Positions 32,680 through 44,900 of a DNA stretch of 62,000 bases are shown piece by piece. A program made the position numbers and the translations under genes. Below the pieces are notes generated by a model, which was not told where the DNA came from, did no database searches, and saw only the letters and a list, made by a program, of their open reading frames with translations. The stretch's first letter is position 1. The number at the start of each line of letters is the position of its first letter. This DNA comes from Neocallimastix lanati (nom. inval.) (taxonomy: Eukaryota > Neocallimastigomycota > Neocallimastigomycetes > Neocallimastigales > Neocallimastigaceae), in contig JACVTC010000125.1 of assembly GCA_016946835.1 (NCBI GenBank), positions 210,001 to 272,000 on the forward strand. Reading direction: 5' to 3'.

Positions 32680-33240
32680 ACCATTATTTGTTCATTCCTT
32701 AACAATAATGGTACGTGTTATTGTACCTTGGGCTTTTTTGACACTACTCTAGTTAAGATAAATTATTCTAAATTGAATAAACACAAAATTTATATATATA
32801 TATATATATATTTTATTTCTTATTATTATTTAGATATTTTATTTATTATTTTTTTTTTTTCTCTCCAGAACATTTTTTTTTTTTTTTTTTTTTTTTTTTT
32901 ATTTTTTTATTATTATTTTATTAATATTTTTTTTTATTTATTATATTACTTAATTATACATTATTTTAATTACTACATTTTTATTATAATCTATCTAACT
33001 ATATATTTTTATTTCTTATTATATCTCCATTCTACACTACATTTTTTATATTTTTGTCCTATTTATATTTTTTTTTCTTTCTTTTCTTTCTGATCTCTCT
33101 CCCTTTGTAATTATTTTCTTATTTACATCTTTTTATATTCTTTTTTATTTAATTTAAGGTTATAATTGTTTATTTCTTAAAAATTTAAATATTTAATCTT
33201 ATAACTTTATTCTCAAATTTATTGCTTATTTCATAGTTAT
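32680..33240. other. LTR-like scrap and T-rich DNA
   Basis: 32679-32712 is an imperfect palindrome, ACCATTATT...AATAATGGT, whose sequence ATTATTTGTTCATTCCTTAA recurs at 40390-40410. The rest is TA repeats and poly(T) at 32873-32900 with no gene. Confidence 0.4.
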
Positions 33241-33261
33241 CAGGGCGTCCCATACCAATAA

Positions 33262-33807
33262 TGGTACGTTATTTTTATATATTGTACCTTTTATATGATT
33301 TGGGGAAAGCAAGTTGTAAAATTATAAAATAATATATTCTAATAAATGAAATAAATAAAAAAAAATTATAACACAAAATTAATAATAAATTTTTAATAAA
33401 TAATAATGTGTTACTTTTAAGTCTTTATTTTATTTATAAGTTTTGTTCTTTAAATAAGTACATATAATTTTATTATAACTTTATTATATCTTTAAATTTA
33501 TATTTTATTAATAATATTAACCAAAATATCCTAAATATTTATTCACCCGAATAAACATTTTATAATTCCTATTCTAACTATTATATTTTTTAAAGATATT
33601 AGCTTATTAAGTTCCTCCTTGTTAATATTTTATCTTTTACTTATTTTTATACTATAATTTATCTTAATTTTTATTGGTTATCTAGAATTTATATTAATTA
33701 TTAATTATTTAAATATATATATTATTTATAATTAAATAAATAATATTTTTAATTATTGAAATGTAAATAACTGAAATTGAGATTTCAATTCAGTTATAAT
33801 TTCAACA
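33262..33807 (-). mobile_element. Solo or orphan LTR (LTR-C), related to LTR-B
   Basis: Starts TGGTACGTTATTTTTATATA and ends AATTTCAACA on the plus strand, about 546 bp. It shares order and motifs with element B's LTR (TGxTACGTTATTTT, TATATTCTAATA, CCCGAATA, TTTTATACTATAATTT, TATTGG) but is clearly diverged. Immediately to its left, after a 4-nt spacer, is ACCA preceded by CAGGGCGTCCCAT, which in the element sense reads like a TGG-type primer-binding site. No coding remnant is attached. Confidence 0.55.
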
Positions 33808-35100
33808 AGATTTATTTATTTTGTTAAATTTAAATTAAGTGTTTAGGTAAGATTCTTTCTATATCTTTCCTAGTTTGGGTTAAATTGGTCAGGTCAAGAT
33901 GTTTTTATTAATTATAGCAATTTAATTAAATTTAAATAATAAATAACACACACAGATTTTTATAATTAAGATTTCAATATTTAAGATTTATGTTTTATTA
34001 GAACTTTTATTTAATATATATTTTAATAATTAAATTTTAACTAAGATTAATATAAAAAATTATTTATTGTTATAATTAATTCATTAACTTTATGTTAACA
34101 TTTTAGAATTTAATAGTTAGTTAAAGGTTACTAAGTTAATAATCTTACAAAGAATTCAAAATATGGAATTTTCAAATCCTTTTTATACTAAACTAAAATA
34201 ATAATTAACAATATAATTAAATAATATATTCTAATCTTAATATATTCATACATGCATATAAACTATATAAAATATAATAATAAAATAATATTGATAAGAG
34301 TCTTTTAATAAAATAACTATATAAATTGTTCATAAAACAATTTAATAATAAAACTAATTTAATAATAAAATATAAAATAAAATAAAATAAAATATTAAAA
34401 CTAATTAAAAATTCTCTTTCTGAAATCTTTAGAATGATAAAGAATTCCTTAGAATCTTTTAGAATATAATTGAATAAAATATATAATAATAAAATATATA
34501 AAACTTATAAACTTATTTAAAATATGATAAAACTATTACTAATAACTAATTCTGTATTTTTAATTAATAATAAAAATTAATAATATAATTTCCAAGTTAA
34601 GAGATTTATCTAATATAATTTTCTTAATTAATAATTTAGGGTCTTAAATAATTAAATTATATTTTTATATTTAAATATCTTTAAAGTCCAATATCTCGTT
34701 ATCTAGTTGTCCAATAAGGTTGATTTTAACATATGTTGTAGTTCTTGACCGTAGCTTTCTAATGAATATATTTTTAGCGGGAAATTATGATATAATATTT
34801 CCATTATTTGTTGAGTTATCATTGTTTTTCTTCATGTTATTTTTATCAAATTCTAAAGGGTTAAATTAAATTAAATTATCTTTAATAAATAAGTCCAAAC
34901 TCTTTGGTTTCTAATTCTTTAATGTTTCTAATTCTTTAATGTTTCTAATTCTTTAATGTTTCTAATATTTATTTTTATAATTAAAATTGAATTAAAATAA
35001 TTTTTGTCAATAACTAAATTAAATTTCAATTGATCTAATAGTGAATTTTAACTTCAAATCCACTAGTATTCGTGACATATTTTCTTATATTTTTAATAAT
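33808..35100. other. Decayed AT-rich, probably LTR-derived DNA
   Basis: No gene. It includes a 17-bp tandem repeat listed separately and stretches (about 34680-34860) of slightly mixed composition. Confidence 0.4.
34908..34970. repeat. 17-bp tandem repeat, three copies
   Basis: TTTCTAATTCTTTAATG repeated three times, ending in TTTCTAATATTT. Confidence 0.9.
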
Positions 35101-35131
35101 TTATTCTATTTTAGTGAGTAACATACCAATA

Positions 35132-35680
35132 TGTATTAATTTAATTATAAAATTAATTATAATTAAATTATTAACTACAACTTAATAATAATTAAATAAT
35201 AATTATTATTAAATTGAGAAAGCAAAAAAGGATAAATATACTTATCTTTTATAAGAAAGAGTTTATTATAACTAATTATAATAAACTAATAACACAGAAT
35301 TGTCAAGAGAAAGGATTATTTTATTGTGCTTTATTTTTAAATTTGTTTTATTAAAACTTATTTTATTAAAATAGAAATATAAAATATTTATTAATGTTAT
35401 TACTATATTATAATTGTTATAATAATAACTCTTGATTTCTCAAAGAGAATTCAAGAGCCTTATTTATACTTTTTTGAAAAATAAGGTTAAATTAAAAAAT
35501 GTTTTCTAATCTTAACAAATCTCTTATCTAGGAAAAGATTAGAGTGAAAAACCTAGATAAGATTTTTGATCGATATTCTATCCATATCGATCATCGTATC
35601 AATTAGGTAAAACCAATTACTTTTAAGAAGTAATTGGGAAAAACCCTAATTAACCGATTCGTTAATCTAATGTAATTGAT
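35132..35680 (-). mobile_element. LTR-D copy a (diverged)
   Basis: Aligns by eye with 37197-37670 over most of its length (AATTATTAACTACAACTTAA, GAGTTTATTATAA, TAATAACTCTTGATTT, CAAGAGCCTTATTTATA, TCTAATCTTAACAAATCTCT). It carries two perfect hairpins: TCTTATCTAGG (35522-35532) with CCTAGATAAGA (35552-35562), and GATCGATAT (35568-35576) with ATATCGATC (35584-35592). The outer end on the right is not defined. The left edge is preceded by ACATACCAATA, identical to the sequence left of 36114. Confidence 0.5.
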
Positions 35681-36113
35681 CGAAAATAAAAGAATAAAAT
35701 AATAAAAGATATTTCGATCATAAAATTATAAATTTACAAATAAGGAAAATAACATAATGATATTAATAAACAAAATATGGAATACATTATTAATATACAT
35801 ATTAGAATACATAATACATTTGTTTACAATATAATTAAATAAACTAAAACTAATAAATTTAATAATTAAATGTATAATTAAATAAATTATAATTATTAAT
35901 AAATGTATAAATAATAATTAATTAAATAAATTTTGTTGTATTAAATTAATGAATATTTAATATGGAGTTAAATAAATTATTAATAATATTTAAATGAATA
36001 AATATTATATAATTAAATAAAGTTATAATTATAACTTTAACTAAGAAAATATAATTATTTTATTTAAAAATAATTATAGATTTATTCTATTTTAGTGAGT
36101 AACATACCAATAA

Positions 36114-36354
36114 TGTTATGGTTCATTGGGAAAAACAAAATTTTTATACACAAAAGATAAAGATTTAAAATATTTATTTACACAATAACAATTTTATAAT
36201 TTATTTATTTATTTAATTTTTAAAGTAATTACATTATTTATTAAACTAATTAAATTTTATTAGCTAAATTATTACTATTCCTAATATTAATATTAATACT
36301 ATTACTTATATTATTACTAATATTATTACTATTTTTATTTTATTATTATTATTA

Positions 36355-36408
<54 letters not shown>

Positions 36409-37193
36409 TTATTTTTATTATTATTATTATTATTATTTTTATTATTTTTATTATTGTTTTGTGTTATTTTTTTTATATCTTTAGAAGAAGTTATTTTCTT
36501 CAGATATTTATATTCGATTTCATTTTTAAAGTTTAATATCTTGGAAATGAAAAAGAATTTAAGTATTTAATTAAAAGAATTATTAATTCATTCTTAATTA
36601 AATGTTAAATAAAATTATTAATAATATGTTTAATATAAATTCCATAAATGAATAAAAAATTATTATTTAAAAAGATATTATAAAGATTTTAATTAAATAA
36701 TATCTGGAGTAAATAATTAAAAAGTTTTTAATAAAATTTTTAATTAAAAGTTTACAAAAATATTAATTGAATTTTGTAAAAGATAATAAATTATTTAATG
36801 ATAATTTATTTTAAGTTTAATAAAAATTAATATTAATTTATAATGTTATTGAAAGTTAATAATAATTAATTTGATAAAAATATAATAAAAATATAAAATA
36901 ATTTTAATATAGATTCAATAAAGAATTTGTTAATATAAATTTTTGAAGAGTTTATATGTATTTTAATATTAATTTAATTAAGATTCAGTAATGATTTTAT
37001 AAAAAATATTTTTATAAAGATTTTAATTAATATTATAATAATTTTAATTAATTTATAATATTATATAATAAAATTTTTAATTTAATTCAGGGAAGAATAT
37101 AAGAAAGTTCCATTAGTAAAGAATATAAACTTAATTATGGTTAAGTTATGTCTAAACATAACAAAATAAGTAATTTATAGTCATTCTTTACCA
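36114..37193 (-). mobile_element. LTR-E copy 1 (boundaries tentative)
   Basis: Begins TGTTATGGTTCATTGGG, resembling the start of 39486-40410, and its last about 100 bp (AAGAAAGTTCC, GGTTAAGTTAT, TCATTCTTTACCA) match the last about 110 bp of that copy. It contains an ATT/ATTTTT microsatellite at about 36340-36470. The right boundary is uncertain because ACCAATA may be primer-site remnant rather than LTR end. Confidence 0.4.
36340..36470. repeat. (ATT)n with ATTTTT interruptions
   Basis: About 130 bp of TTATTATTATT interrupted by TTTTTATT. It expanded within an LTR. Confidence 0.9.
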
Positions 37194-37196
37194 ATA

Positions 37197-37670
37197 TGTA
37201 ATAATTCTATTAAGAACTAACTCAAAATAGAATTATTAACTACAACTTAACGACTAATTCATTAAGTTGAGAAAATAAAATAAAATAAATTTTTTTACCT
37301 TTAGAGTAGAGTTTATTATAAAATTAATTATAATAATAACACAAAAAGTAAGAAAAGAATTGTTTGTATAAATTGATTTTAAAAATATGTTTTTGAATAA
37401 AATATTTTTATTAATTTATTAAAGTTAAAAATATAAAATTGTTACTATTATAACTATGTTTTTTATAATAATAACTCTTGATTTTTCAAAGAGAACTCAA
37501 GAGCCTTATTTATATTTTTTTATGAAAATAAGGTTAAATAAGAAAGGGTTTTCTAATCTTAACAAATCTCTTATCTAGGAAAAGATTAGATAGAAAAACC
37601 TAGATAAGTTTTCGATCGATATTCTATCCATATCGATCATCGCATTAATTAAGTAAAACCGATTACTTCT
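37197..37670 (-). mobile_element. LTR-D copy b, truncated and fused to gag
   Basis: Counterpart of LTR-D copy a, keeping both hairpins (37569-37608 and 37614-37638). The match stops at about 37670 in the middle of a third hairpin that is whole in copy a (CCAATTACTT...AAGTAATTGG, about 35613-35637). Directly beyond is the gag frame, so gag C-terminus, pol and part of the LTR were deleted. Confidence 0.5.
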
Positions 37671-38495
37671 AACAGTTAAATCTTTTATTCTTTTAGTTAA
37701 GTTATCAACAGTTGAATCTTTTTCCTTTATTTTTGAATCATTAAATACTTTTCCTTTAGATTGGTTGTTATTAAAATTTGATGATTTATAAGAATTGTTG
37801 AAATTTGTTCTAAAATTTTCGTTTATTTCTTGGTTAAAGGTAGGCATCAATCTATCTACTTTTTCAGCTATTGCAAATGCTTTCTTTAAAGAAATGTCAT
37901 CCTTGAGTGAAACCTTTTTCCAGGCTTCTTTATTATTTTTCAAAGAATCAGCATAATCCAATACACTAATTCTTCTTTTCCTCTTTTTATCGAGTTTTAA
38001 ATAGAGTGATCGATAGCGAATGTTAAAATCTTTAACTTTTTCATACTTTTTAATTTTTAAGGAGCGAAGTTCCTTAAGCAAGACGTTTTGATCTTCTTTT
38101 TTTCCATAAAATGTTTCTAACTCATTAATAATTTCATCAAGACTTGGATAATGATTATCTTCTTCATCATCGCTATCATCGTCATCATCATCATCGTCAT
38201 CGTCATCACTAAAGTTTTTGTCATATTCCATATTTTGAATTACTTCTCTTGGTTCACCAGTCGAAGTTAAGATACATGCCGTAAAAATAGTTTCTGGATC
38301 ATCTACATGTTGATATCTGATCCAAAATTTTAAATCTGAAGCCCAAGATCTAATATCGAGATGTTCTTTGCTTAGTTTTTCTATGTCTTTTAATTCTTTC
38401 TTGAGTTCTCTAAAGCTAATAGCGTGATTTTTGTTTATAACAGTTGGAATTGGAACTGAAGGATTTGAAGTTGATGGAGAAGATCCTGAACTCAT
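37671..38495 (-). pseudogene. Truncated Ty3/gypsy Gag (element E/D)
   Basis: The most likely start is ATG at 38495 (MSSGSSPSTSNPS); the frame is open further upstream but into hydrophobic AT-coded sequence. About 275 codons of Gag remain, then read-through into LTR-D. It is capsid-like (LDIRSWASDLKFWIRYQHVDD, DEIINELETFYGKKEDQNVL, KYEKVKDFNIRYRSLYLKL), with layout similar to element B's Gag (SLKKFNYKYKKLYNKL). An acidic run of about 11 Asp in the middle is unusual. No zinc knuckle or pol is left. Confidence 0.7.
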
Positions 38496-38636
38496 TTTAA
38501 CTAATATTGAAAGTAACAGAATAGAATTGAGCAAAATGAATGTTTGAAAATAATTAATAAATAATATTGACTGAAGTAATATCAGATTTTTCTTGAAGTT
38601 AATAATTCTAGTATAAACTAAAGTCCAATGACAACC

Positions 38637-38806
38637 AAATATACTATTGAAGATATAAACTAGTGTTACACTGACCCCCAAATATATCTGAAAAGAATAA
38701 TATATAGATATAAACTAGTGTAGTGATAACCCCTAAATATATCGGAATAATAAATAATATAGATATAAACTAGTGCTTTGTCTTGCCCCTAAATATATCT
38801 TGATAA
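38637..38806. repeat. Tandem repeat of about 56 bp in the gag leader
   Basis: Three to three and a half units sharing AGATATAAACTAGTG and CCCCTAAATATATC. It lies just upstream of the truncated gag on the minus strand and may belong to the element leader. Confidence 0.8.
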
Positions 38807-38819
38807 TTGTATTGTTCTT

Positions 38820-39485
38820 TACTTTCAAAAAAAAATTTTAATGTAATGGAATCTTCGAATTAATGGTGTTGTTGTGTGCTTTTGTTATTATCAATTGGCA
38901 ATGTGGTAGGAAACTTTTTCTGAGTTGATCGTAAGACGACTTTGATATAACTCAATTAAAATTTAAAAATAAAAATATTATTTGTAAACAACTAAAAAAA
39001 AATAAAATATGATTTATTAGAACAAAAAAAAAATTTTTTTATGGAATAATATACATATAAAAAGAGCATTTCCTGGAATTTTCTATATCCAGTACTAAAA
39101 AGTAGGTATGTAGTGCTTGAATTACCACAGCTTGCCTATTACGGTGTCATGTAGTAATCAAACCAGACGCTTCTGCTTTCAAATAAACAGAACGACCAGA
39201 GCTCAAGAATGACCTTTCAATTCTTGAGATAAATTAATCCGGAAACTACCTACTGTTGGAATTTTAGTACTAGGTATGCTTCTAAACCGTACTAAATCCC
39301 TTTTTATATGTTTCCAATAAATTTTATTTTATTAAAGCTTCACCGGTAATTGCTTACCTATCACTTTAATATTAAAAAAAAAATTAACAAAAAAAAAAAT
39401 TGATTTATTAGAAATATTACTATCCTATTATTGTTTACTCTATATTTACGATTATTAACTTCCCCGATATCTCCACCACTTTTTA
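38820..39485 (-). other. Leader region of element E with PBS-like site and hairpin
   Basis: Balanced-composition DNA between the gag start and LTR-E2. A 9-bp hairpin, CTCAAGAAT (39202-39210) with ATTCTTGAG (39220-39228), is clear. AGTACTAAAA/AGTACTAGGTATG direct repeats flank it. In the element sense, TGGTGGAGATATCGGGG (39478-39462) lies 7 nt after the LTR edge and looks like a tRNA primer-binding site; the tRNA was not identified. The region may hold a packaging or translation leader. Confidence 0.4.
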
Positions 39486-40410
39486 TGTTGAGGTTCGGGA
39501 CAGAATAATAATAAATATAGAAATAAACACTAAAATAAAAAAAATTAAAAATTAAAATATATCTTTTTTTTTAAAATATTTTATTTATTTATTTAATAAA
39601 AATTATTCAATTAAAAACTAAAAATAAATTAATTTCTTTAATAAGATTATATTTTTTTTCTTCAGATTATTTTTCTAAAATACAATTTTCTCATCTATTT
39701 ATATTTTTTTTTATCGTTAGAAATGGTCAAGAAATTTCTTTAGAATATCTTAGAGTTACATGTTTGAATTGTATTTAAATTATAAATTCATAATCTATTC
39801 TATTATAATAAATAATTATTACATATTATTAAATTCTAAACTATTTATTATTAATTGTAGTGATAATATATTTTAAAAATAATTTTATTACTTTTACAGA
39901 ACTATTAGTAATAGAGTATTATTTAATTTTATACTATTTTTAAATAAAAGTATTTTAGATTATTATCTATTATTAATCTTATTATAAATAGGGTGTATTT
40001 TGGAAGGAAGTATTACTAATTTTAATGACAAGGATCATGGATTTAAGTAAAATATTTTTAAATCATTATTAATTATATTAATTTTTATTAATAATAAATA
40101 ATCTGTATTAGTAATATTTGTAAAATAAAATTTTCTTTAATAATAAAATATTGATAGAATAAATCATATTAATAAAACTAGATATTGATAATAATATTGA
40201 TATTAATAATATAATATTAATTTTAATAATAAAGTATTGATATTAATAAAGAATTTATATTAATAATAATAAATTTAATATTAGTAATAATTTGGCAGTA
40301 ATAGAACATAAGAAAGTTCCCCAAGTAAGGAAATAAATAATTTAATTTTAGTGGTTAAGTTATTTTTATGAAAAATAATAAAATTAACATTATTTGTTCA
40401 TTCCTTAACA
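39486..40410 (-). mobile_element. LTR-E copy 2 (likely 5' LTR of the truncated element)
   Basis: Starts TGTTGAGGTTCGGGACAG and ends TTCATTCCTTAACA on the plus strand, about 925 bp. The end adjoins ATAA and then the LTR of element B. Similarity to 36114-37193 at both ends supports LTR identity. A PBS-like site lies just outside its left edge, as expected for a minus-oriented element. Confidence 0.45.
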
Positions 40411-40414
40411 ATAA

Positions 40415-40942
40415 TGATACGTTATTTTATTAATCTTTATTATTAATATTTTAGTATCAATATTTTTGTGAGTTTGCAAGATAGTATAAAATAAAATAGT
40501 ATATTCTAATATAGAAATATATAATTACTACACACTTTATTTTAAAACAGAATTTTAAGAATTATTTTTGTCGTTTTATTTTATTTTATTTAATTTATTA
40601 TGTCGTAATACAATTTTATAATAAAGTATTATAAAAAAATCTTATTAACTATTTATTTCTAACTTATTACTATATTATATTTTATAAATAAATATATTCC
40701 CCGAATATATTTATCTTAACTAATGTATATCTATTTTCTCCAAAAAAAACCACCCTTTAAAAAATTTATAATAATTTTTCTTTTTATACTTTTAATTTAC
40801 TATAATTTAAATCCTATTGGCTGTTAATTAATTAAATAAATTTGAATAATTTTATATTATTATTTATTATTGTGTATAATTAATTATTATATTTTATTAC
40901 AATTTTATTGACAATTTTCATTTTTATTTAAATACTGTAGCA
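40415..40942 (-). repeat. Element B 3' LTR
   Basis: TGATACGTTATTTTATTAAT ... AATACTGTAGCA on the plus strand, 528 bp. A TATAAAAAG box is present in the element sense, the same as in the 5' LTR at 48237-48229. Confidence 0.93.
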
Positions 40943-40955
40943 AAACGCCCCCACT
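40943..40955 (-). other. Element B polypurine tract
   Basis: In the element sense AGTGGGGGCGTTT directly precedes the 3' LTR, the expected plus-strand primer for LTR retroelements. It is a conspicuous G run in AT-rich DNA. Confidence 0.7.
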
Positions 40956-41091
40956 TAGTATAGACTTCGTCCCTTGAAGTCCTCAAGTTTATATTATATA
41001 TATAAATTTTTTTTTTTTTTTTTTTTTATAATTTTCCTATTGGTTAATTACTATCCTATTAATCTTATAAAGTTATAATGTATATATATAT

Positions 41092-41138
<47 letters not shown>

Positions 41139-41778
41139 GTTAGTATACTAATATTATTATATAATATTATTTTTTTATTTATTCATTTCCTATATATATT
41201 TTTATTTATTTTTAATTTTGAAATTTCAAATTAGCAATTTGAGATTTTGAAATTGGAATAATTATTTATTATTTACTAATCTATTTAAATATAATTATAT
41301 TGTATATTTCTATCTATATATTAAAATATGTATAGTGTAATGTTATATTTTTTATTTTTATTACTATTATTATTTATATTTTAACTCCATTGTAAACAAA
41401 TCTAAAAAAAAAAAATAAATTATAATTTATGATTAATATTGTAAATCTATTCTTCGGGTTCGTTATTTGTAATTGTGTCCAGTATTCATTAAGTGTTTAT
41501 CTTCTTTTTTTATTATTATAAATTATTATTGTATCTATCTATTATATTTATCTTTATGTATATCATAATATTATTTTATACCTAATTATGTTAATTATAA
41601 TTATATTTTTTTAAACATTCATATTTCACTGATATATTTATTTATTATTATATTTATGTATTATTATTTTATTATTATATTTATATAATATTATTGTATA
41701 TTATTCTATTCATATATCTGTATTCTATATATTATTCTTATATTTTATTTTTATTTTTATTATTATTATTATTATTAT

Positions 41779-41813
<35 letters not shown>

Positions 41814-41986
41814 CTGTCTCTTATAACTATATTAATATTTTAGTTTATCATATATATGGATATATTATTAATAATTGAACAATTTGAATTATTATTATTA
41901 TTTTTTTTTTTTTTTTTATATATATATAATTATATTATATATATTATTATAATGTTTATTTATAACTATCGTTATAACTATCTGAT
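40956..41986 (-). other. Element B 3' noncoding segment
   Basis: About 1 kb between the pol stop and the polypurine tract, with T runs at 41010-41027, 41095-41136 and 41781-41811. No further ORF (such as env) is seen. Confidence 0.7.
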
Positions 41987-44900
41987 TTATTCTTCTTCTT
42001 CCAAATTTATTTCAGTGAAGTAAGGAATAACGTTTTTCAGATGAATATTACGATTGGCTATTTCTCCTGTAATTGGATCGCATACTGTGACTGTATTCAA
42101 TTCTTGTTTAACAATTTTTAACGGTCCAGTAAAAAAAGGATCCAACTTCCGTCTATTAAATACTTTTACTAAAACTAAATCTCCAGGTTTGTAGCAAACC
42201 CGCAATCTTTTAATTTGTTTTCTACGATCTTCCCATAATTTGTTAGCTGTTTCTATATTGTTAATGGCTTCTTTGATCCATTTATCGTGAGTAATAAATT
42301 TTCTTAACCAATATTCTTCTTCACTTTCCATTTCATTTCTTCTTTCTATATTTAAAGTTAATTCAAAGGGTTGTAAGTCTCTTCTTCCATATAATAATTC
42401 AAAGCTACTATATTTTGTAACCTCATTCTTACAGGTTCTTAAAGCCCATAAAGCGCTGTATAGAGTTTCATCCCAAGTATCGGTAGATTTTCCAAGTAAT
42501 CGTAGGTATTTACTTATCTCTTTATTTCGATTCTCTACTTCTCCATTTGATGCTGGATGGTAAGTTGTTATATAATGTACATATATATCATGAAGGTCAA
42601 GAAAAGCTTTGGTTTTATCCGCGATGAATTGTGGACCATTATCTGTAATAAGTATTTCTGGTATTCCATGACGAGAAAATACCGATTTTAAAAATTTTAT
42701 AACATCTTCTGCTTCAACCGTTTTCAATGGTTCCGCTTCTACCCACTTTGTTAGATAATCTACTAATACGATTATATATTTATTATTATTTCTTGTAGGT
42801 GGCAGTGGTCCAATGATATCTAACCCAACTCTAGAGAATGGATAACCAGGAGGTGTAGCGATACTTTCCACATTTTTGTTAAGCGATTGAGGTCTGTATA
42901 TTTGACAGCGATGACAGCTTTTAATAAAATTGTGCACATCATTCTTCATTGATTTCCAGTAATAATCACGTTTTAACCTATTGTATGTTTTATAAATACC
43001 TTCATGGCCAATTTGATGTGCATCTTTGATTAATTCAAACTGTTTTGTTTTATTCTTAATTATTTTCCTTATATTTTCTCCTTGCTTATAGTATTCAATA
43101 CCATCAATATTTATAATTCTTTTATTTATAAATTCATTCATAAATTTATTTATACTGTCGTTATTATTATTGGAAGAAACGTTATTATTTACTAATGCAT
43201 TTAATATTTCTTTATTTTCATTTATTTCTTTTGTAGGTAATCTGGATAAAGCATCGGCAATAACGTTCCTCTTCCCCTCTTGAAATTGAACTTTAACATT
43301 TAATATTGATAGTTCAGTAACCCATTTAAGGTGGCGATTATTTGATGGTTCTCTATTAGCAAATATACTAACCAGGGGTTTATGGTCTGTATAAACAATA
43401 GTAGGAAAGGAGCTTCCACTAAAATAGGGTTTAAATTTTTTAACACAATGAAATATTGCTTTGCCTTCTAAATCAGTAACACTATAGTTAGATTCTGAAG
43501 AAGAAAGAGTTCTACTCTCGAAATAAATAGGAACTTCTATAAAATTTTCTTTAACCTGCAATAATACTCCACCCAAGCCATCTCTAGAAGCGTCAGTTCG
43601 AATAATAAAAGGTTTAGAATAATCAGGTGGAACAAGAATGGGAGCCATTGTTAATGTTTTCTTTAATTTTTCGAAAGCATAATTACAATCATTAGACCAA
43701 ACATAACGAACATCTTTCTTTAATAAATTAAAAAGTGGTTTTGCAATTTGTGCGAAATTTTTCACAAACTTCCGGTAGTACCCAATAGCTCCAAGGAAGG
43801 ATTTTAATTGAGTAATATTTTTCGGAGGGAGCCAATTCACAATAACTTTTACCTTATCTGGAATGGGTGAAATACCTTGTGTCGATAAAGTGTGTCCGAG
43901 TAGCGTTACCTTTGTTTTAAAAAACGAGCATTTCTCTAAATTTATCTTTAAACCATTATCAGCTAAAATTTGAAATACCATCGTGAGATGTTTAATGTGT
44001 GATTCAATAGAGTCTGAAAATATAACTAAATCATCAATGTAAATGAACAAACATACACCAATCAAATCAAAAAAAATCCGGTTCATTTCACGTTGAAAAG
44101 TAGCAGGTGCGTTACATAAACCGAACGGCATTACACAGAATTTGTAGTTTCCAAACATGGTAGTGAATGTTGTTTTATCTTTATCATCAGGATTCATTGG
44201 AACCTGATGATAACCAGAAAAAAGATCAATAGTAGAGAGTATTTTTGCGTTCTTTCCAATAAACATTAATATGTCATCAATTAAGGGTAAAGCATATGAA
44301 TCCTTAATAGTTATATTGTTTAAAGCTCTAAAGTCGACACACATTCTCCAGTCGCCGTTTTTCTTCGGAACTAGTACTACTGGAAATGCCCATGAAGAAT
44401 AGGATGGTTCTATTAATTTGTTTTCTATTAGCTTAATCAAGATTTTCTTAAGAGCCTTTGTTTGTGCTTTAGATAACCGGTAAGCTTTTAATTTTATCGG
44501 TGTAGACTGAGGAATTAAATCAATTTTATGAGGTAACAATTTTGATTTTCCTAAGTCATCTGTTTTGATTGCTATTACATTTTTAAATTTTGAAAATATT
44601 TTACTAATTTCATTTTTAAAATTATCAGGAACAGAAGATATTATTTCATTAATTAAATGTTCTTTCGTGTTAGGTAATTCATTAGTATTCGTAATTTCTT
44701 TATCATTGGTAACTGTAATTGTTAATAAGAAAGGTTCAGATTTGGTAGTTTGATTTTTTTCTATTTCTTCATCATCCTTGTAAGTATTATTAAGATTAAT
44801 GTCATAAAATAGATCTGCTAGTTTAATGTAATTATTATTTTCATCAATATAATATAAAGTATCATCTACTAAGTTAATATCAAATCTATTATTCTTTAGA

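Noticed and set aside
32728-33093. 121-codon Phe/Tyr-rich ORF
   Set aside because: It reads through TA repeats and poly(T) and lacks any motif.
37575-38681. Full 368-codon frame as gag
   Set aside because: The part before 38495 is hydrophobic AT-coded sequence without an ATG, and the part after about 37671 is LTR sequence; only the middle is Gag.
40956-41986. An env-like gene after element B pol
   Set aside because: The region is AT/T-run noncoding DNA with no usable frame.
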